A stretch of DNA of 55,558 nucleotides from a virus: positions 1 to 55,558 of the IMG/VR virus record IMGVR_UViG_3300021492_000002; one strand, written 5' to 3'. The notes under the pieces are model-generated. The model was not told the DNA's origin, searched no databases, and saw only the letters and a program-made list of their open reading frames with translations. Shown piece after piece: positions 8,495 through 18,275 of the stretch. A program made the position numbers and the translations under genes. Each line of letters opens with the position of its first letter. Position 1 is the first letter of the stretch.

Positions 8495-10380
8495 TGAGAC
8501 CATTTATCGAACGCATAGTTCAAGACTATTCTGATAATTATGCATCAGTGTGGCGGTATTTAGAGGAATTTACAGATATCAAAGGGATATATTTTGATTT
8601 TGTTCCTACATCATTTAAGCGTTACTATGGACCATGGTATCCATTAGAATTTAGGGGGCATCGCTTTTTCTATATAGATCAAGATTCTCCATTCTATCCA
8701 TCTGATGTACTTGTTTTCTCACCATATCATATTGAAACAAGAGGTGATGCATTTTCATATCAGCAGACATCTGATCCATGGATACCAGTGATATTTTCTT
8801 ATGATAATGTAAAATTATCTATATATGGTGATGTTGTTTATAAGTTAAAGATAGGGGATAGCTTACAGGTATTTATACCTTTCTTACCTTTGATAGGGAA
8901 AATAACAGGTGATTTTTATTGTTCATATAGCGGGAAAAAGTTGTTGTATGTGTATCCTACTGTTGGTGGATTGAGCAGTGGGGTTGGTTGTATTACAACG
9001 CATACAGGCACGGGTGCAGCAGATACACGCTTTCCTGTATTGCATCCATTTGATCTAGATAGCGAGTTATCGTGGGATCAATTACTTGTTGAGTATCCCG
9101 GTATTCACTGCTTGATACCTAGTAAGGTATCGATAGTATTTACAGATGTTATCGATGTGAATTGGGATGAATTAAATGGTGAAGGTTGTGTTTGGTGGGA
9201 ATCAGGAATACCATATCTTCTACCTAGAATTGATGCAAAAGCTATTAAGATGCATTTATTTTCCGTGTCGGGAAGTAATGCTTATTGGAATATTGTTGTA
9301 TCAGTACCATCTTATTCTATTAATAACATTATTGATTTGTTGATGAATGAAACTCATTCAGTTGATGAGGAAGTTGCACCAACATGGAATGATAATGTTC
9401 TTATTTATGATTTTAGTGATTTATTTATATATACTGGGATATATAAGCTTGAAGGGAGGGTGAATTTTTGTTATAGTGGTACTATTATAGAGACAGATAT
9501 TCCTATTTCATTTGGGGTGCTACATATTGGGGATGTTGATGTTGAAATAACCAAAAAGACATATGTAAGTACTGGGGCAACTATTGTAACATACACCATA
9601 AGTAGGGGATTTGTCGAGTGTGATAGATTGAAGTATGAGATTGCTTGGAAAGAGGGGATGGAAACAAGGTATATGGAATTGGGATATTCAATCGGACAAT
9701 TAGATGCTTCACGTTCGGCAACGGATTTTAAGTTACGCATTTATTACAATGATGAGTTGGTGAAAATAATTGATATTACAGACATCAATGAAATAATGAT
9801 TAGTGATGTACCTTTGCCAATTGCTTATTACATATCTAATGAGAACCGAGTGCATGTTGAGTGGGATAATGAGACATATGAATGTTACGAAAGACTCATT
9901 AATATAACGGGTACCACATCATGGGTTGCCCTATCATCATCTCCTTACGATTGGTATCCTGCTGTTGGTGTTAACCTTGCTGCTATTTATAAACTTAAGC
10001 ATAGAACACTGGGAATAGAAGGACCGAGTATTACAGTAGAAATTAATAATGAGTTAGTGCGTACTGAGATTGTTGATGTCAATCGCAAATACATAGAAGT
10101 CGGTGAGATTGAGATTGACGCTTATGCGCGCAGGCCTCAGCTTTATTTTGTCTATGATACAGTTATCCCCAATGGGGCGGCGGGCTTCAAATTCCTAGTA
10201 TATGGTGACTTTGATGAAGCTAATTTATCTTACAGTTTTGATGGAGTACACTTTCAGCCATTTACCATGGGTGATATTATCTATTTCCCTGAGGTACCAA
10301 ATTTAGATCATCTATGGGTACGGTTTGAATCAAGTAATGTTAGATATGTGCAAAGTGCATATATTAAGTTTATCTTTTAA
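8494..10380 (+). CDS. Large beta-rich putative virion protein
   Basis: A 628-residue protein starting MRPFIERIVQDYSDNY. The ATG at 8494 overlaps the upstream stop (TGATG) and follows AGAGGGGG; a GTG three bases earlier is less likely. A short helical start (~residues 1-30) is followed by about 600 residues of beta-rich sequence. The last ~80 residues (FKFLVYGDFDEANLSYSFDG…) look like a final sandwich domain. Aromatic-rich, no signal peptide, no enzyme motifs. It is the second-largest protein of the coupled operon and fits a fibre, receptor-binding or tail-tip subunit by context only. Confidence 0.6.
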   Translation: MRPFIERIVQDYSDNYASVWRYLEEFTDIKGIYFDFVPTSFKRYYGPWYPLEFRGHRFFYIDQDSPFYPSDVLVFSPYHIETRGDAFSYQQTSDPWIPVIFSYDNVKLSIYGDVVYKLKIGDSLQVFIPFLPLIGKITGDFYCSYSGKKLLYVYPTVGGLSSGVGCITTHTGTGAADTRFPVLHPFDLDSELSWDQLLVEYPGIHCLIPSKVSIVFTDVIDVNWDELNGEGCVWWESGIPYLLPRIDAKAIKMHLFSVSGSNAYWNIVVSVPSYSINNIIDLLMNETHSVDEEVAPTWNDNVLIYDFSDLFIYTGIYKLEGRVNFCYSGTIIETDIPISFGVLHIGDVDVEITKKTYVSTGATIVTYTISRGFVECDRLKYEIAWKEGMETRYMELGYSIGQLDASRSATDFKLRIYYNDELVKIIDITDINEIMISDVPLPIAYYISNENRVHVEWDNETYECYERLINITGTTSWVALSSSPYDWYPAVGVNLAAIYKLKHRTLGIEGPSITVEINNELVRTEIVDVNRKYIEVGEIEIDAYARRPQLYFVYDTVIPNGAAGFKFLVYGDFDEANLSYSFDGVHFQPFTMGDIIYFPEVPNLDHLWVRFESSNVRYVQSAYIKFIF

Positions 10381-10391
10381 GGGATAGAGAT

Positions 10392-11813
10392 ATGACAGAA
10401 GATAAGTTACTACAACTAATACATAATGGGGAGTTTGATGATTATATTGAAACGCTGAATCTTAGGATTAAAAAGTTGCGCAATATAGCTGATGATTATG
10501 CAAAGTTAATGGATGCGATAGAAACAAGTTTTATGTATGATTTAGATATTATCCAAAAGTGGAGCATACATGTCCTACGTGACTATCTGAGGAAGAGATT
10601 TGATGTTGTATGGGAGTGGAAGATTTCTGATTGGGATTTGGCTAATATAAAGGCGCAGTTAGCTCACAGTATTGTTGTTGATGGTGTGATGATTAAAGAT
10701 CTTTATATTTTAAATGGCAGAAGGGTTACATTCGAAGGTACATATCATAATTTAACAGATGTTAATGAGGATACATACTTCCGTATCCATGGTTACCGTC
10801 AGGCAGCTGTAGCTTTCCAGATACAGATTAGTAAAGGGGTAAAATATTTAGCAATAAACATGTTCCCCCGTTGGCATCAGTATGTATATTTAATGTCGAC
10901 TGATGGGCGAAGGTTATCTAATACAGTTCTCAATGCTGGAATTATCCTTATACCAGTAAAGGAGCCTGGCGATTATTTCCTTGTTGTTGGTGAGTTATTT
11001 GATAGAGAAAGCATCATAATGATATCGGATATTATTGCGTTGGGGGAATATCAGGATGTACCAGAGGTTACGTTCTCGTGGAAGCCGGCGGGCTTCTACA
11101 ACTATTTCTTTGCTTATCCATTATTGGCAGGTAAGACGGCTTTGAAGGTAACAGATGGTACTAATAGTGTGGATATTTCATATGGTATTAACTTTATACA
11201 AAAGTGGATGGTTGAGGAGTCTGAAGCCCATGCTTCAACCAGCATTGATTATTTAGGGACCCATTACGATAAGGCTTATTTAGTGGATTCAATATCACCT
11301 ATTGTTGCCAAAAAGATGGAGGGGGAGCGGCTTATTTACTATTTCCCCAAGTTAACCACTGTTAAAGGAAATGGCCGGCTTTTACAACTTGATCTAACCT
11401 GGAGATTCACGCGCCCTATTGACATTGATGGTGAAAGATCATTAATCGGTGTTTTTAAGTCTGATGGTAGTGATTTTGAGATTGACGGCATCTATTTATC
11501 ATTTAGTGAGCCTTTATATTTCATTGACAGAGATTATTTTTATATAAAGGATAGCAGGGGGCATATATATCTTGTATTTAGACGTGATCCAAGTGAATTA
11601 GAAGCTGGTGATGCGATATACTGGTATAATCTAAAGGATATGAGCATTAAGGTTAAAGCAACACATGGTGGTGTGTTGTTCATGGGTTCGGATAACACAT
11701 TGTTACCATTGGCACCTAAGCGTCCAATCAATTTTGAGTTAGGCGGTTATGGTGAAGGTCCATTATTAGCCCCTGGTGGAACTCCTATGGAAGAAGAAGA
11801 GGAAATATCATGA
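10392..11813 (+). CDS. Coiled-coil N-terminus plus beta domains, putative virion protein
   Basis: A 473-residue protein. Residues ~1-80 are strongly helical with heptads (YIETLNLRIKKLRNIADDYAKLMDAIETSF…WSIHVLRDYLRKRF). Residues ~115-205 look like a discoidin-like or jelly-roll domain (AVAFQIQISKGVKYLAINMF…YFLVVGEL), with further beta sequence after. The C-terminus is acidic (PMEEEEEIS). This is the clearest example of the helix-then-beta plan repeated in the operon. SD GGGATAGAGAT precedes the ATG, and the stop overlaps the next start by ATGA. A fibre or baseplate arm role is an inference. Confidence 0.6.
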   Translation: MTEDKLLQLIHNGEFDDYIETLNLRIKKLRNIADDYAKLMDAIETSFMYDLDIIQKWSIHVLRDYLRKRFDVVWEWKISDWDLANIKAQLAHSIVVDGVMIKDLYILNGRRVTFEGTYHNLTDVNEDTYFRIHGYRQAAVAFQIQISKGVKYLAINMFPRWHQYVYLMSTDGRRLSNTVLNAGIILIPVKEPGDYFLVVGELFDRESIIMISDIIALGEYQDVPEVTFSWKPAGFYNYFFAYPLLAGKTALKVTDGTNSVDISYGINFIQKWMVEESEAHASTSIDYLGTHYDKAYLVDSISPIVAKKMEGERLIYYFPKLTTVKGNGRLLQLDLTWRFTRPIDIDGERSLIGVFKSDGSDFEIDGIYLSFSEPLYFIDRDYFYIKDSRGHIYLVFRRDPSELEAGDAIYWYNLKDMSIKVKATHGGVLFMGSDNTLLPLAPKRPINFELGGYGEGPLLAPGGTPMEEEEEIS

Positions 11814-12826
11814 AGATTGATGCACAATATTTTGAAAATTATTTCAAGCAATATGCTGCACTTGCGCATGATATCTCCAATCTTGTTGCTTATTACCAGA
11901 ATATAACAAACATATATGATGCATTTGGAAGTGCTTTATCTGTGTTCTTCCCTGTTGAAAAGGATGAGTATTTTGTAGCTAACAAAACATTAAGGACCGT
12001 TGAATCGATTTTATCTCTCACACACCATGTGGAAACCGAGCTATCCTTTATCCGCCTGAGCACCAGTACTAACTTAAGAGTCATTCCGGCTGTTGAAAGG
12101 ACTATTGGTATTAGTAGTGTCAGAGAAGCACATGGTGTTACAACATCTATAACATATGGTGCAACGAGCCGTGAGCCATTATCATTGATAAACAGAATTT
12201 TTGTAGACGAATCACTTTATTGTGAATTGCTGTTACCATATACGGACCAATGGATTCTTGATGTAGGGTTTACTCTTATGGAAACAACCCATTGGAATAC
12301 GTTAAAAGTTTTGCAAATTCCGCCAATAGTTGTCAATATAGACAGCATTGAGGTTGGTGGTATTAATTATGAGCCTTATAATAGGCAATATCCTCATCTA
12401 TTTCAGCTTCCTGATACAGCAATTAATGCATTTAAAATCACAGGTTCATCTGCTGAAATCATTGTGAGCGGGGCTTCAGCTTCAATCATCGGATTCACAC
12501 ACATAGGAGTTTATTATAGGCGTTATCATACATATGGTGTATTTAATGCTTATTTCCATAATGATACAGATAGAGAGATATCCGTAAGTCCTGTGTATTA
12601 TATACCACCTCAGTTGTATGAGGATTATGACACTGATAGTGATATTATCATTGTAAAGTTATATAAAACAAGTACCTCACCATCGGGATTTGAACTGATT
12701 TGGACATCTCTATCACCGACATCGATTATCCTTGATGCTGATAGTGATATATATGTTGAGGTTGAGTTAAGAGGGAATGAAAAATATACGCCTTTATTTT
12801 ATGGTATTAAACTTATAGAGGTCTAA
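11810..12826 (+). CDS. Helical N-terminus plus beta domains, putative virion protein
   Basis: A 338-residue protein coupled to the gene before by ATGA. Residues ~5-45 are helical (YFENYFKQYAALAHDISNLVAYYQNITNIYDAF), the rest beta-rich with a sandwich-like segment at ~195-300 (…AFKITGSSAEIIVSGASASIIGFTHIGVYY…). The plan matches its neighbours at 5942, 7560 and 10392. No signal peptide, no catalytic motif. Assigned to the virion structure by context only. Confidence 0.55.
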   Translation: MKIDAQYFENYFKQYAALAHDISNLVAYYQNITNIYDAFGSALSVFFPVEKDEYFVANKTLRTVESILSLTHHVETELSFIRLSTSTNLRVIPAVERTIGISSVREAHGVTTSITYGATSREPLSLINRIFVDESLYCELLLPYTDQWILDVGFTLMETTHWNTLKVLQIPPIVVNIDSIEVGGINYEPYNRQYPHLFQLPDTAINAFKITGSSAEIIVSGASASIIGFTHIGVYYRRYHTYGVFNAYFHNDTDREISVSPVYYIPPQLYEDYDTDSDIIIVKLYKTSTSPSGFELIWTSLSPTSIILDADSDIYVEVELRGNEKYTPLFYGIKLIEV

Positions 12827-12827
12827 A

Positions 12828-13130
12828 ATGACGGATAGTGATTTCACAGCTTTGCAGCAGCGTGTTGCTCAATTGGAAGAAACCGTTTTGGAGTGCATAA
12901 CAATCGTGCGTTCGTTGAGTGGAGTGATGGAATTATTACAGCAACGTATTGCTGATTTGGAAGATAAATCATCATTACTAGAGAAGGAGGGAGTTTTACT
13001 GAGTAATGATGATTATCAGCGTTATAAGGATATGTGGAATCGTTTGCTTATATTAGAGCAAAAATATCGTGAGTACTTAGCAAAATTACTGCGCAGTTTA
13101 AGAGAAAAGCATGTGGATCCTCTCGAATAG
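12828..13130 (+). CDS. Coiled-coil protein (100 residues)
   Basis: Almost the whole protein is heptad-repeat helix: LQQRVAQLEETVLECITIVRS then LLQQRIADLEDKSSLLEKEG, and a second helix at ~65-95 (WNRLLILEQKYREYLAKLLR). The two 'LQQR(V/I)A(Q/D)LE' stretches look like an internal duplication. Such small coiled coils typically serve as trimeric connectors or assembly chaperones for phage fibres; that role is inferred. It follows the previous gene after one base and overlaps the next by 20. Confidence 0.6.
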   Translation: MTDSDFTALQQRVAQLEETVLECITIVRSLSGVMELLQQRIADLEDKSSLLEKEGVLLSNDDYQRYKDMWNRLLILEQKYREYLAKLLRSLREKHVDPLE

Positions 13131-14385
13131 TTATATTGAGGATGATAAGGCAACCGTTTTCTATGCGGCTTCAGATGATGAGTTACCAGCAATTTTATTC
13201 AAGGTTAATGATCATTATGAATGTATGTATGTGCATGGGAGAGGCCGGCCGGCTTCACTAACATCTGGTTATGTGAGACTCCCTCGTGCTAGTACTCGTT
13301 ATTATCACATAAGAACGAAATCTATTGACAGAAACATTTATGAAATTGTCCTACCGCGCCCACGGACCGGGATTGTTGCATTATATGACCTACAGTCTGA
13401 TACGTTTGTGCATGAGCTGCATTTATCAGAGCCAACAACTGATTTCGAGCATATCGTTGTTGATATTGCTGGTAACATGTTACGCATCCATATCCCCGAT
13501 AAGGTATATGGTGATTGTTATGTTACATATCATAGCACATCCACACCACCCTCACAACCCAATATTGTAACATCATTTCCTATTGTGAAAAATGGGACAT
13601 ATAATGTTGAGATAACAGAGCCGGGCCTCTACAACATTTACGTTAGAGATAAATCAGGTAATCTGTTGGGGCCTCATGCTGCTTATTATGATCCAACATT
13701 TGATAAGAAGATTGTTCTATCATCCTTAAGGCAGGTAAGTGGGGTTGTCGTGGGCACTGTTAAAAGCAATTATTATCCTGTCGTTGTTTTTAGGTGGATG
13801 GGTGAATTAGATCGGTATGTATATTTAACTACATTATTCGAGGGGCAGGATTATTTTGTAGATGAGGATCCATTCTTTGGGCAGAATATTTATGCATGTG
13901 GTTACACGAAGGAGGGTGAGGCATTTCTTGTATCTTCAGCTAGTTTGGTATTTTATCCTTGTGAGTATCTTACTGCTCCATTTCTATCCGTTGCTAGATT
14001 AAGTGAGGAGGATTTATACATGGAAGTAACAAGGATTATTGAGCATGTTATCGTCAGAGATGGGCTACGCACGGCACGCGTTACTGTTTATCCCAATCCC
14101 GATGCAAGCGGTTCGTACACAGTCCTTGATGATAGTACTGATTATCCACTCTCTCACTATGGTGATGTATTAGTCGACAGGAAATATGTTTTTGTTATTA
14201 ATAGATCTGGCACATCTATTTATGTTGCCCCCAATACAGTTTCAGGTAGTGACATTATTTCAACAGGCATAGAGATCCCTAATAATACTTATAAGATATT
14301 GGAGATAGAGACACTTCCAATGCTTTTTAGGCTTTCCAGTAGCCCATCGGCAGGTGGTAAGGTAATTATATGGGAGGTTGGCTAA
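13111..14385 (+). CDS. Beta-rich putative virion protein
   Basis: A 424-residue protein beginning MWILSNSYIEDDKATVFYA inside the end of the coiled-coil gene. It is made of several short beta repeats; two stretches, ~residues 150-190 (…NGTYNVEITEPGLYNIYVRDKSGN) and ~260-290, resemble Ig-like or bacterial adhesin strands. The C-terminus (~360-420) looks like a cupin- or sandwich-like cap (ISTGIEIPNNTYKILEIETLP). No signal peptide. The downstream start overlaps its stop (TAATG). Probable structural protein without a recognised family. Confidence 0.55.
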   Translation: MWILSNSYIEDDKATVFYAASDDELPAILFKVNDHYECMYVHGRGRPASLTSGYVRLPRASTRYYHIRTKSIDRNIYEIVLPRPRTGIVALYDLQSDTFVHELHLSEPTTDFEHIVVDIAGNMLRIHIPDKVYGDCYVTYHSTSTPPSQPNIVTSFPIVKNGTYNVEITEPGLYNIYVRDKSGNLLGPHAAYYDPTFDKKIVLSSLRQVSGVVVGTVKSNYYPVVVFRWMGELDRYVYLTTLFEGQDYFVDEDPFFGQNIYACGYTKEGEAFLVSSASLVFYPCEYLTAPFLSVARLSEEDLYMEVTRIIEHVIVRDGLRTARVTVYPNPDASGSYTVLDDSTDYPLSHYGDVLVDRKYVFVINRSGTSIYVAPNTVSGSDIISTGIEIPNNTYKILEIETLPMLFRLSSSPSAGGKVIIWEVG

Positions 14386-14615
14386 TGATTGGATTTGCGC
14401 GGGTTAATGAGTTTTTTGATGTTACAGAAAAAAACGGTATAGCTAATAAACTATCTGATGCAATAATAAGGCAGATAGCTATGGAGAAGCCGGCTTCATA
14501 TAGATTAGATGGGCATGAGCTTAAGGTTGAGTATATCGTTGATGACGGCTACGGACTGCTTATTCTATTCCGTCCTAATATGCAACAGTTAGTATATATT
14601 AGAGATGGGAGATAA
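14385..14615 (+). CDS. Small protein of unknown function (76 residues)
   Basis: The ATG at 14385 sits on the stop of the previous gene (TAATG) and has an ideal SD (GGGAGGTTGGCTA); an upstream in-frame ATG at 14370 lacks SD. The protein (MIGFARVNEFFDVTEKNGI…) ends LLILFRPNMQQLVYIRDGR. No domain is recognised. A perfect GC-core palindrome lies in the gene at 14486. Confidence 0.5.
   Translation: MIGFARVNEFFDVTEKNGIANKLSDAIIRQIAMEKPASYRLDGHELKVEYIVDDGYGLLILFRPNMQQLVYIRDGR
14486..14497. repeat. Perfect 12-base GC-core palindrome
   Basis: GAAGCCGGCTTC, a member of the dispersed family, read in frame as Lys-Pro-Ala-Ser in the small gene around it. Confidence 0.75.
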
Positions 14616-14943
14616 GGATAACATCAGGTTGTTATTGGAGGAGATGTTAAGCCGCCTTGGTGATAAGCATATTAGTAATGGTGATGCTGAGATTATAGCT
14701 AGGGCTATTACGTCCCGTCTGAAACCGTTTTTTGATAATGTAATACTACGCACAGTACAGAAGGTATCAGGTAGCGATGAGATTTCTAAGGAGATCCAAG
14801 AACTACATGATTTAATCAATGATAGGTTTACTGAGTTGCAGGTTGAGGTTGTGAAGAAGAAGGATACGATTTATTTATTAGCTAATTTAATTGCGCTTCT
14901 TGCCAATGTTATCTTGCTAGTTTTTAATCTGATGCCGAAGTAA
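14605..14943 (+). CDS. Tail-anchored coiled-coil membrane protein, holin- or spanin-like size
   Basis: A 112-residue protein. Residues ~1-45 are helical and charged, ~50-85 form a coiled coil (EISKEIQELHDLINDRFTELQVEVVKKK), and residues ~90-110 form a single hydrophobic helix (IYLLANLIALLANVILLVFNLM) just before the C-terminus. This is a tail-anchored layout, seen in some phage haemolysin-XhlA-like or spanin-type proteins, but there is no sequence proof of either. It lies at the end of the structural operon, before a short hairpin and the 14974 gene. A role at the inner membrane is likely. Confidence 0.5.
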   Translation: MGDKDNIRLLLEEMLSRLGDKHISNGDAEIIARAITSRLKPFFDNVILRTVQKVSGSDEISKEIQELHDLINDRFTELQVEVVKKKDTIYLLANLIALLANVILLVFNLMPK

Positions 14944-14948
14944 AGGAG

Positions 14949-14961
14949 CCCTCTATGAGGG
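14949..14961 (+). promoter_or_regulatory. Short hairpin in the leader of the 14974 gene
   Basis: CCCTC-TAT-GAGGG forms a 5-bp stem with a 3-base loop in the 30-base gap between two genes. The GAGGG arm is the only SD-like sequence before the ATG at 14974, about 12 bases away, so folding could reduce ribosome access. No T run follows, so a terminator is unlikely. The stem is short and could be chance. Confidence 0.3.
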
Positions 14962-14973
14962 TATAAAAATGCG

Positions 14974-17352
14974 ATGCTTTTATTATGGACAAATATCCCG
15001 GAAGCACGGGGATATATTGTTTATAAAGCCCCTCACTTTGTCTATCCAACAGGGAAGTTATCGGAACCGAAGTGTGTTTGTAAAGGGGATAGTGATACAT
15101 CGGATCCAGGTTTTAGCGTGCCCTCCTATGTTGATGATGGATTAAAGGGATTTTTAAGCCCGCCAGAAGGTTATAATTTTTATGCCTATACCGAAAGCAA
15201 TCACTTAGAGGTTGATACAGGTGTCTATGTTGTTGTTGCGATTAATGGTATTTGTGCATCAAGTTATTCAAATCCTGTTAGCATTGTTTCCGAGTTGGAA
15301 GAAAAAACTATATCAGTAGCTATAAGAGAGGTGCCTGTTGATGATACTGTTGTAGCCAAGCGTTTCTGTCGGTGGGGTGTATTTTTAACAAAAGTACATT
15401 GGAATTTTAATATTGATAGCATTATAAGTACTGACTATAATGTTGACATTGAATTCAGCACTCTAACCAGCGGTTCCTTTGTACTTACTGGTGTACCTCC
15501 TACTGGTAGTGAGGATGTATCAAGTAGGTCATTTTATAAGTATGCTTTCGAGCCATTAGTCATTAAGGTCAGCACTGATGGCTGTTCTATCAGTCAAGTA
15601 AATATTGCTATCGATGTTGTTTTGATTGAATACCCACTAGATGTTATAAGGGTTGCCCTAGAGAAAACAACGGTTATAGATCGTTTTGATAAACCCGAGC
15701 CATCCTTAGATTATGTCACAACGGGTTATCTTAGGAAGCCATTGATATTAGATTGGATTTATGTCGACACATCTGGTTCTTTAGATGCATATTTATTATT
15801 GCATAAGCGCGGGCTTTATCACCACTATGGTTTGTCATTGGATAATAAGTTTAAGCCACCGCTTATTTTAAGTGATACGGATGATCTAGCACTATATACC
15901 AAGGGTGATCCAGGTTCTGTAGTTATGGTAAGTGAAGGCCCGCTTCAGGTAAAGCAGGATAAGTTACCTGACATGAAGGATGTTTATTTTGAGGGCGGCT
16001 TCCTCTTAGGGCATGATAGAGAAATAAGACGTATATATCTGTTCAAGGGGGCAATTAAACATATTGATGTCCAATTTTACAAGCAGCATGATGATGCCGA
16101 ACTGACGGTTTATACACCACAGGCGGGGCTTCAAACATTTTTCATCCCTAAGGATATATTATCTGCGCAGTTCGTTACAGATATTCCATTTGATGCTGGT
16201 TCATATGTAATAATAAGTTCAACAGAAGAGCATCCTATTACTGTGGATTGTGATGTGCGTATTGAGATATGGAGAGAGTATCCACCTTGCATATGTGAAA
16301 TTACTGTTGAAGAGGAGGAAGAGGAGGGTGCGCGGCCTCTCATTTACGATGGCACTTATTTTGAAGGCGGGGCTAATGGCTGGCGCTACAAGACATATCC
16401 TTTCCAAGCACATCTATCAAAGGTGATGTTTCTTGGACATGACTTGTTTGATGTACCTGTGCGATACAATTTCTATATTAATGGAGATCTGGTAAAGACA
16501 TATGATCTTAATTTCTCAACTAGCCGCCTTCTGCAATTTGATGTAGATATAACAGTCCCAGCTAATGGTGTCCTTGTTATCGAACAGATTATTATGGATC
16601 GTACAATGTATGAGGTTACAAGGGATGTTGATGTCATATGGTCGCTTACCTTTGAGGGTGAAGGAGCATATATAGCAACATACACGGCGGCTGATTCTGT
16701 GCTCTTGAATTCGCCATCATCTAATAGTACAACAGAATTCCAGCTTATTGATGCTATTACATTTCCACATGCTGTTCATTTGACAGGCATGAGTGCTTCG
16801 GCGGCTTCTGGTAGTGATAATGCTGTATACAAGGTTGAAATACCGGATTTAGACATTAGCTATGAATTTACAGGTACATATCTATGTGACCCTGTTGTAG
16901 AGGTACCGCCTTATACTGCTATAAGGGCTTATTATAAGGTTGATGACCCTGAAGGAGGTGAGGTTGCATACCCACAAGTCCTTTTGCATATAGGCTTTTT
17001 GGCTGAACATGAGGAGTTTGTTGATCTTGATAATGTGGGTATATTTTGGTTGAGAGAGCATAGCGGGAGTCTGTATGACACTATTACTCATCAGCTTGCT
17101 TTGCCGAGTGGTACTTATAGGTGCATCTTCTTGCAGGCATCTGTTTACCAAACGCCACTGGATGAAGCAGATATTATTATTGATATAGGGGGGAGCGGAG
17201 ATACTCTTAATGTGAAGCCGGGGCTGCATAACATTTACAAAACAACGGATTTCACCTTTGGTAATATGGATACGGTTACAGTTAATTCAAGCGACCCGCG
17301 GCTTATGCACGGTATTGTTATCATGGCTATCTATCAGAAGGTTGAGACATGA
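14974..17352 (+). CDS. Large fibronectin-III-containing putative tail protein
   Basis: A 792-residue protein. The N-terminus (LLLWTNIPEARGYIVYKAP) has the 'L.W…GY.VY' signature of a fibronectin type III domain, running to about residue 110; such domains are common on phage tail surfaces. The remainder is several beta domains separated by a short Cys-containing and Glu-rich linker near residues 435-450 (CICEITVEEEEEEG), after which a similar domain type seems to repeat twice. No signal peptide. ATG at 14974 is the first in-frame start after a stop; its SD is weak or partly in a hairpin. Many GC-core words occur in this gene. Confidence 0.6.
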   Translation: MLLLWTNIPEARGYIVYKAPHFVYPTGKLSEPKCVCKGDSDTSDPGFSVPSYVDDGLKGFLSPPEGYNFYAYTESNHLEVDTGVYVVVAINGICASSYSNPVSIVSELEEKTISVAIREVPVDDTVVAKRFCRWGVFLTKVHWNFNIDSIISTDYNVDIEFSTLTSGSFVLTGVPPTGSEDVSSRSFYKYAFEPLVIKVSTDGCSISQVNIAIDVVLIEYPLDVIRVALEKTTVIDRFDKPEPSLDYVTTGYLRKPLILDWIYVDTSGSLDAYLLLHKRGLYHHYGLSLDNKFKPPLILSDTDDLALYTKGDPGSVVMVSEGPLQVKQDKLPDMKDVYFEGGFLLGHDREIRRIYLFKGAIKHIDVQFYKQHDDAELTVYTPQAGLQTFFIPKDILSAQFVTDIPFDAGSYVIISSTEEHPITVDCDVRIEIWREYPPCICEITVEEEEEEGARPLIYDGTYFEGGANGWRYKTYPFQAHLSKVMFLGHDLFDVPVRYNFYINGDLVKTYDLNFSTSRLLQFDVDITVPANGVLVIEQIIMDRTMYEVTRDVDVIWSLTFEGEGAYIATYTAADSVLLNSPSSNSTTEFQLIDAITFPHAVHLTGMSASAASGSDNAVYKVEIPDLDISYEFTGTYLCDPVVEVPPYTAIRAYYKVDDPEGGEVAYPQVLLHIGFLAEHEEFVDLDNVGIFWLREHSGSLYDTITHQLALPSGTYRCIFLQASVYQTPLDEADIIIDIGGSGDTLNVKPGLHNIYKTTDFTFGNMDTVTVNSSDPRLMHGIVIMAIYQKVET

Positions 17353-18263
17353 AAAAGATAATTTTTATAATATTAATTATGGCGGTGGTTTCCATATCAC
17401 AGATTATTAGCGTTGGTGAGAATAGAGCTATTATCAACTTTGGTTCTTATGAAGGCGCGAAACTGTTGATCTATGATGATGTCCATGAGCTGTATTGGTA
17501 TGACGGTTCTTGGAGCAGTGATCCCAATGAATTGGGAGGTTATACATCAATACGGTATCCTATGGAAATAACGGGGTTGGTACCGGGCAGGAAGTATTGT
17601 TTGAAGGTAGTTGGATTATCGGGTACTGCTTATAATGCACTTTCATCCACCTATTGTTTTAATACTCTTGTTAAACCTATCAAGAGATTTACAAGTTGGG
17701 ATAGTATTTATGTGGATATAGGTGTTTTTGATACCATAAAGGGGAATTTTATGATGTTTTTCCCTTATAATACAGAGCCACCGCATGTAAGTGGGCTTCT
17801 CTATCTAAAGAGATCTGGTGATGTTGATACGCTTATGTATTGGAATGGGATTCGTTGGGTTAAACTCATAGAGGTTGGAAGTGCAGGATTTGCCACTTTA
17901 TATGATGGTTCTGGCATCCGTGGTGGTACTTATAATGGTACGTCTGATGTGACGTGGTATATTGAGCCGAGCGCTACTATTGATACTCTCGGTGATAGTA
18001 TTTTTGTTAAGGATAATTCCATAGACAGTATAAAAATAAAAGATAAGTCAATTGCAACATCTGATATTGCACCAACGGGTAATAACGGGCAGGTATTAAC
18101 AATTGATGGTGGAAATGTTGTGTGGGGTGATGCTTCTGGTACAGCTCCAAGCGACCATGCATTTGATGTGCTTATAACTAATGAATCATTAGAGAAAGAG
18201 TGGAGAACACAGCCAGGCTTAAAGAGAGCAACGACAACAAATTTTGTTATATATAGATATTAA
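17349..18263 (+). CDS. Secreted fibre-like protein with signal peptide
   Basis: A 304-residue protein with a clear Sec signal peptide (MKK IIFIILIMAVVSIS, cleavage probably near residue 18-20). The mid-region resembles a fibronectin-like fold; the C-terminal half has the tail-fibre style 'G.nGQVLTIDGGNVVWG' (~residues 245-260), typical of fibre shafts in phage and bacterial fibre-like proteins. The last residues, ATTTNFVIYRY, are mirrored at the ends of the next two proteins. ATGA overlap with the structural gene upstream. A signal peptide on a phage fibre-type protein is odd: either it is exported to the cell surface, or the hydrophobic start serves membrane association. Confidence 0.6.
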   Translation: MKKIIFIILIMAVVSISQIISVGENRAIINFGSYEGAKLLIYDDVHELYWYDGSWSSDPNELGGYTSIRYPMEITGLVPGRKYCLKVVGLSGTAYNALSSTYCFNTLVKPIKRFTSWDSIYVDIGVFDTIKGNFMMFFPYNTEPPHVSGLLYLKRSGDVDTLMYWNGIRWVKLIEVGSAGFATLYDGSGIRGGTYNGTSDVTWYIEPSATIDTLGDSIFVKDNSIDSIKIKDKSIATSDIAPTGNNGQVLTIDGGNVVWGDASGTAPSDHAFDVLITNESLEKEWRTQPGLKRATTTNFVIYRY

Positions 18264-18275
18264 TAGGAGGTAATA

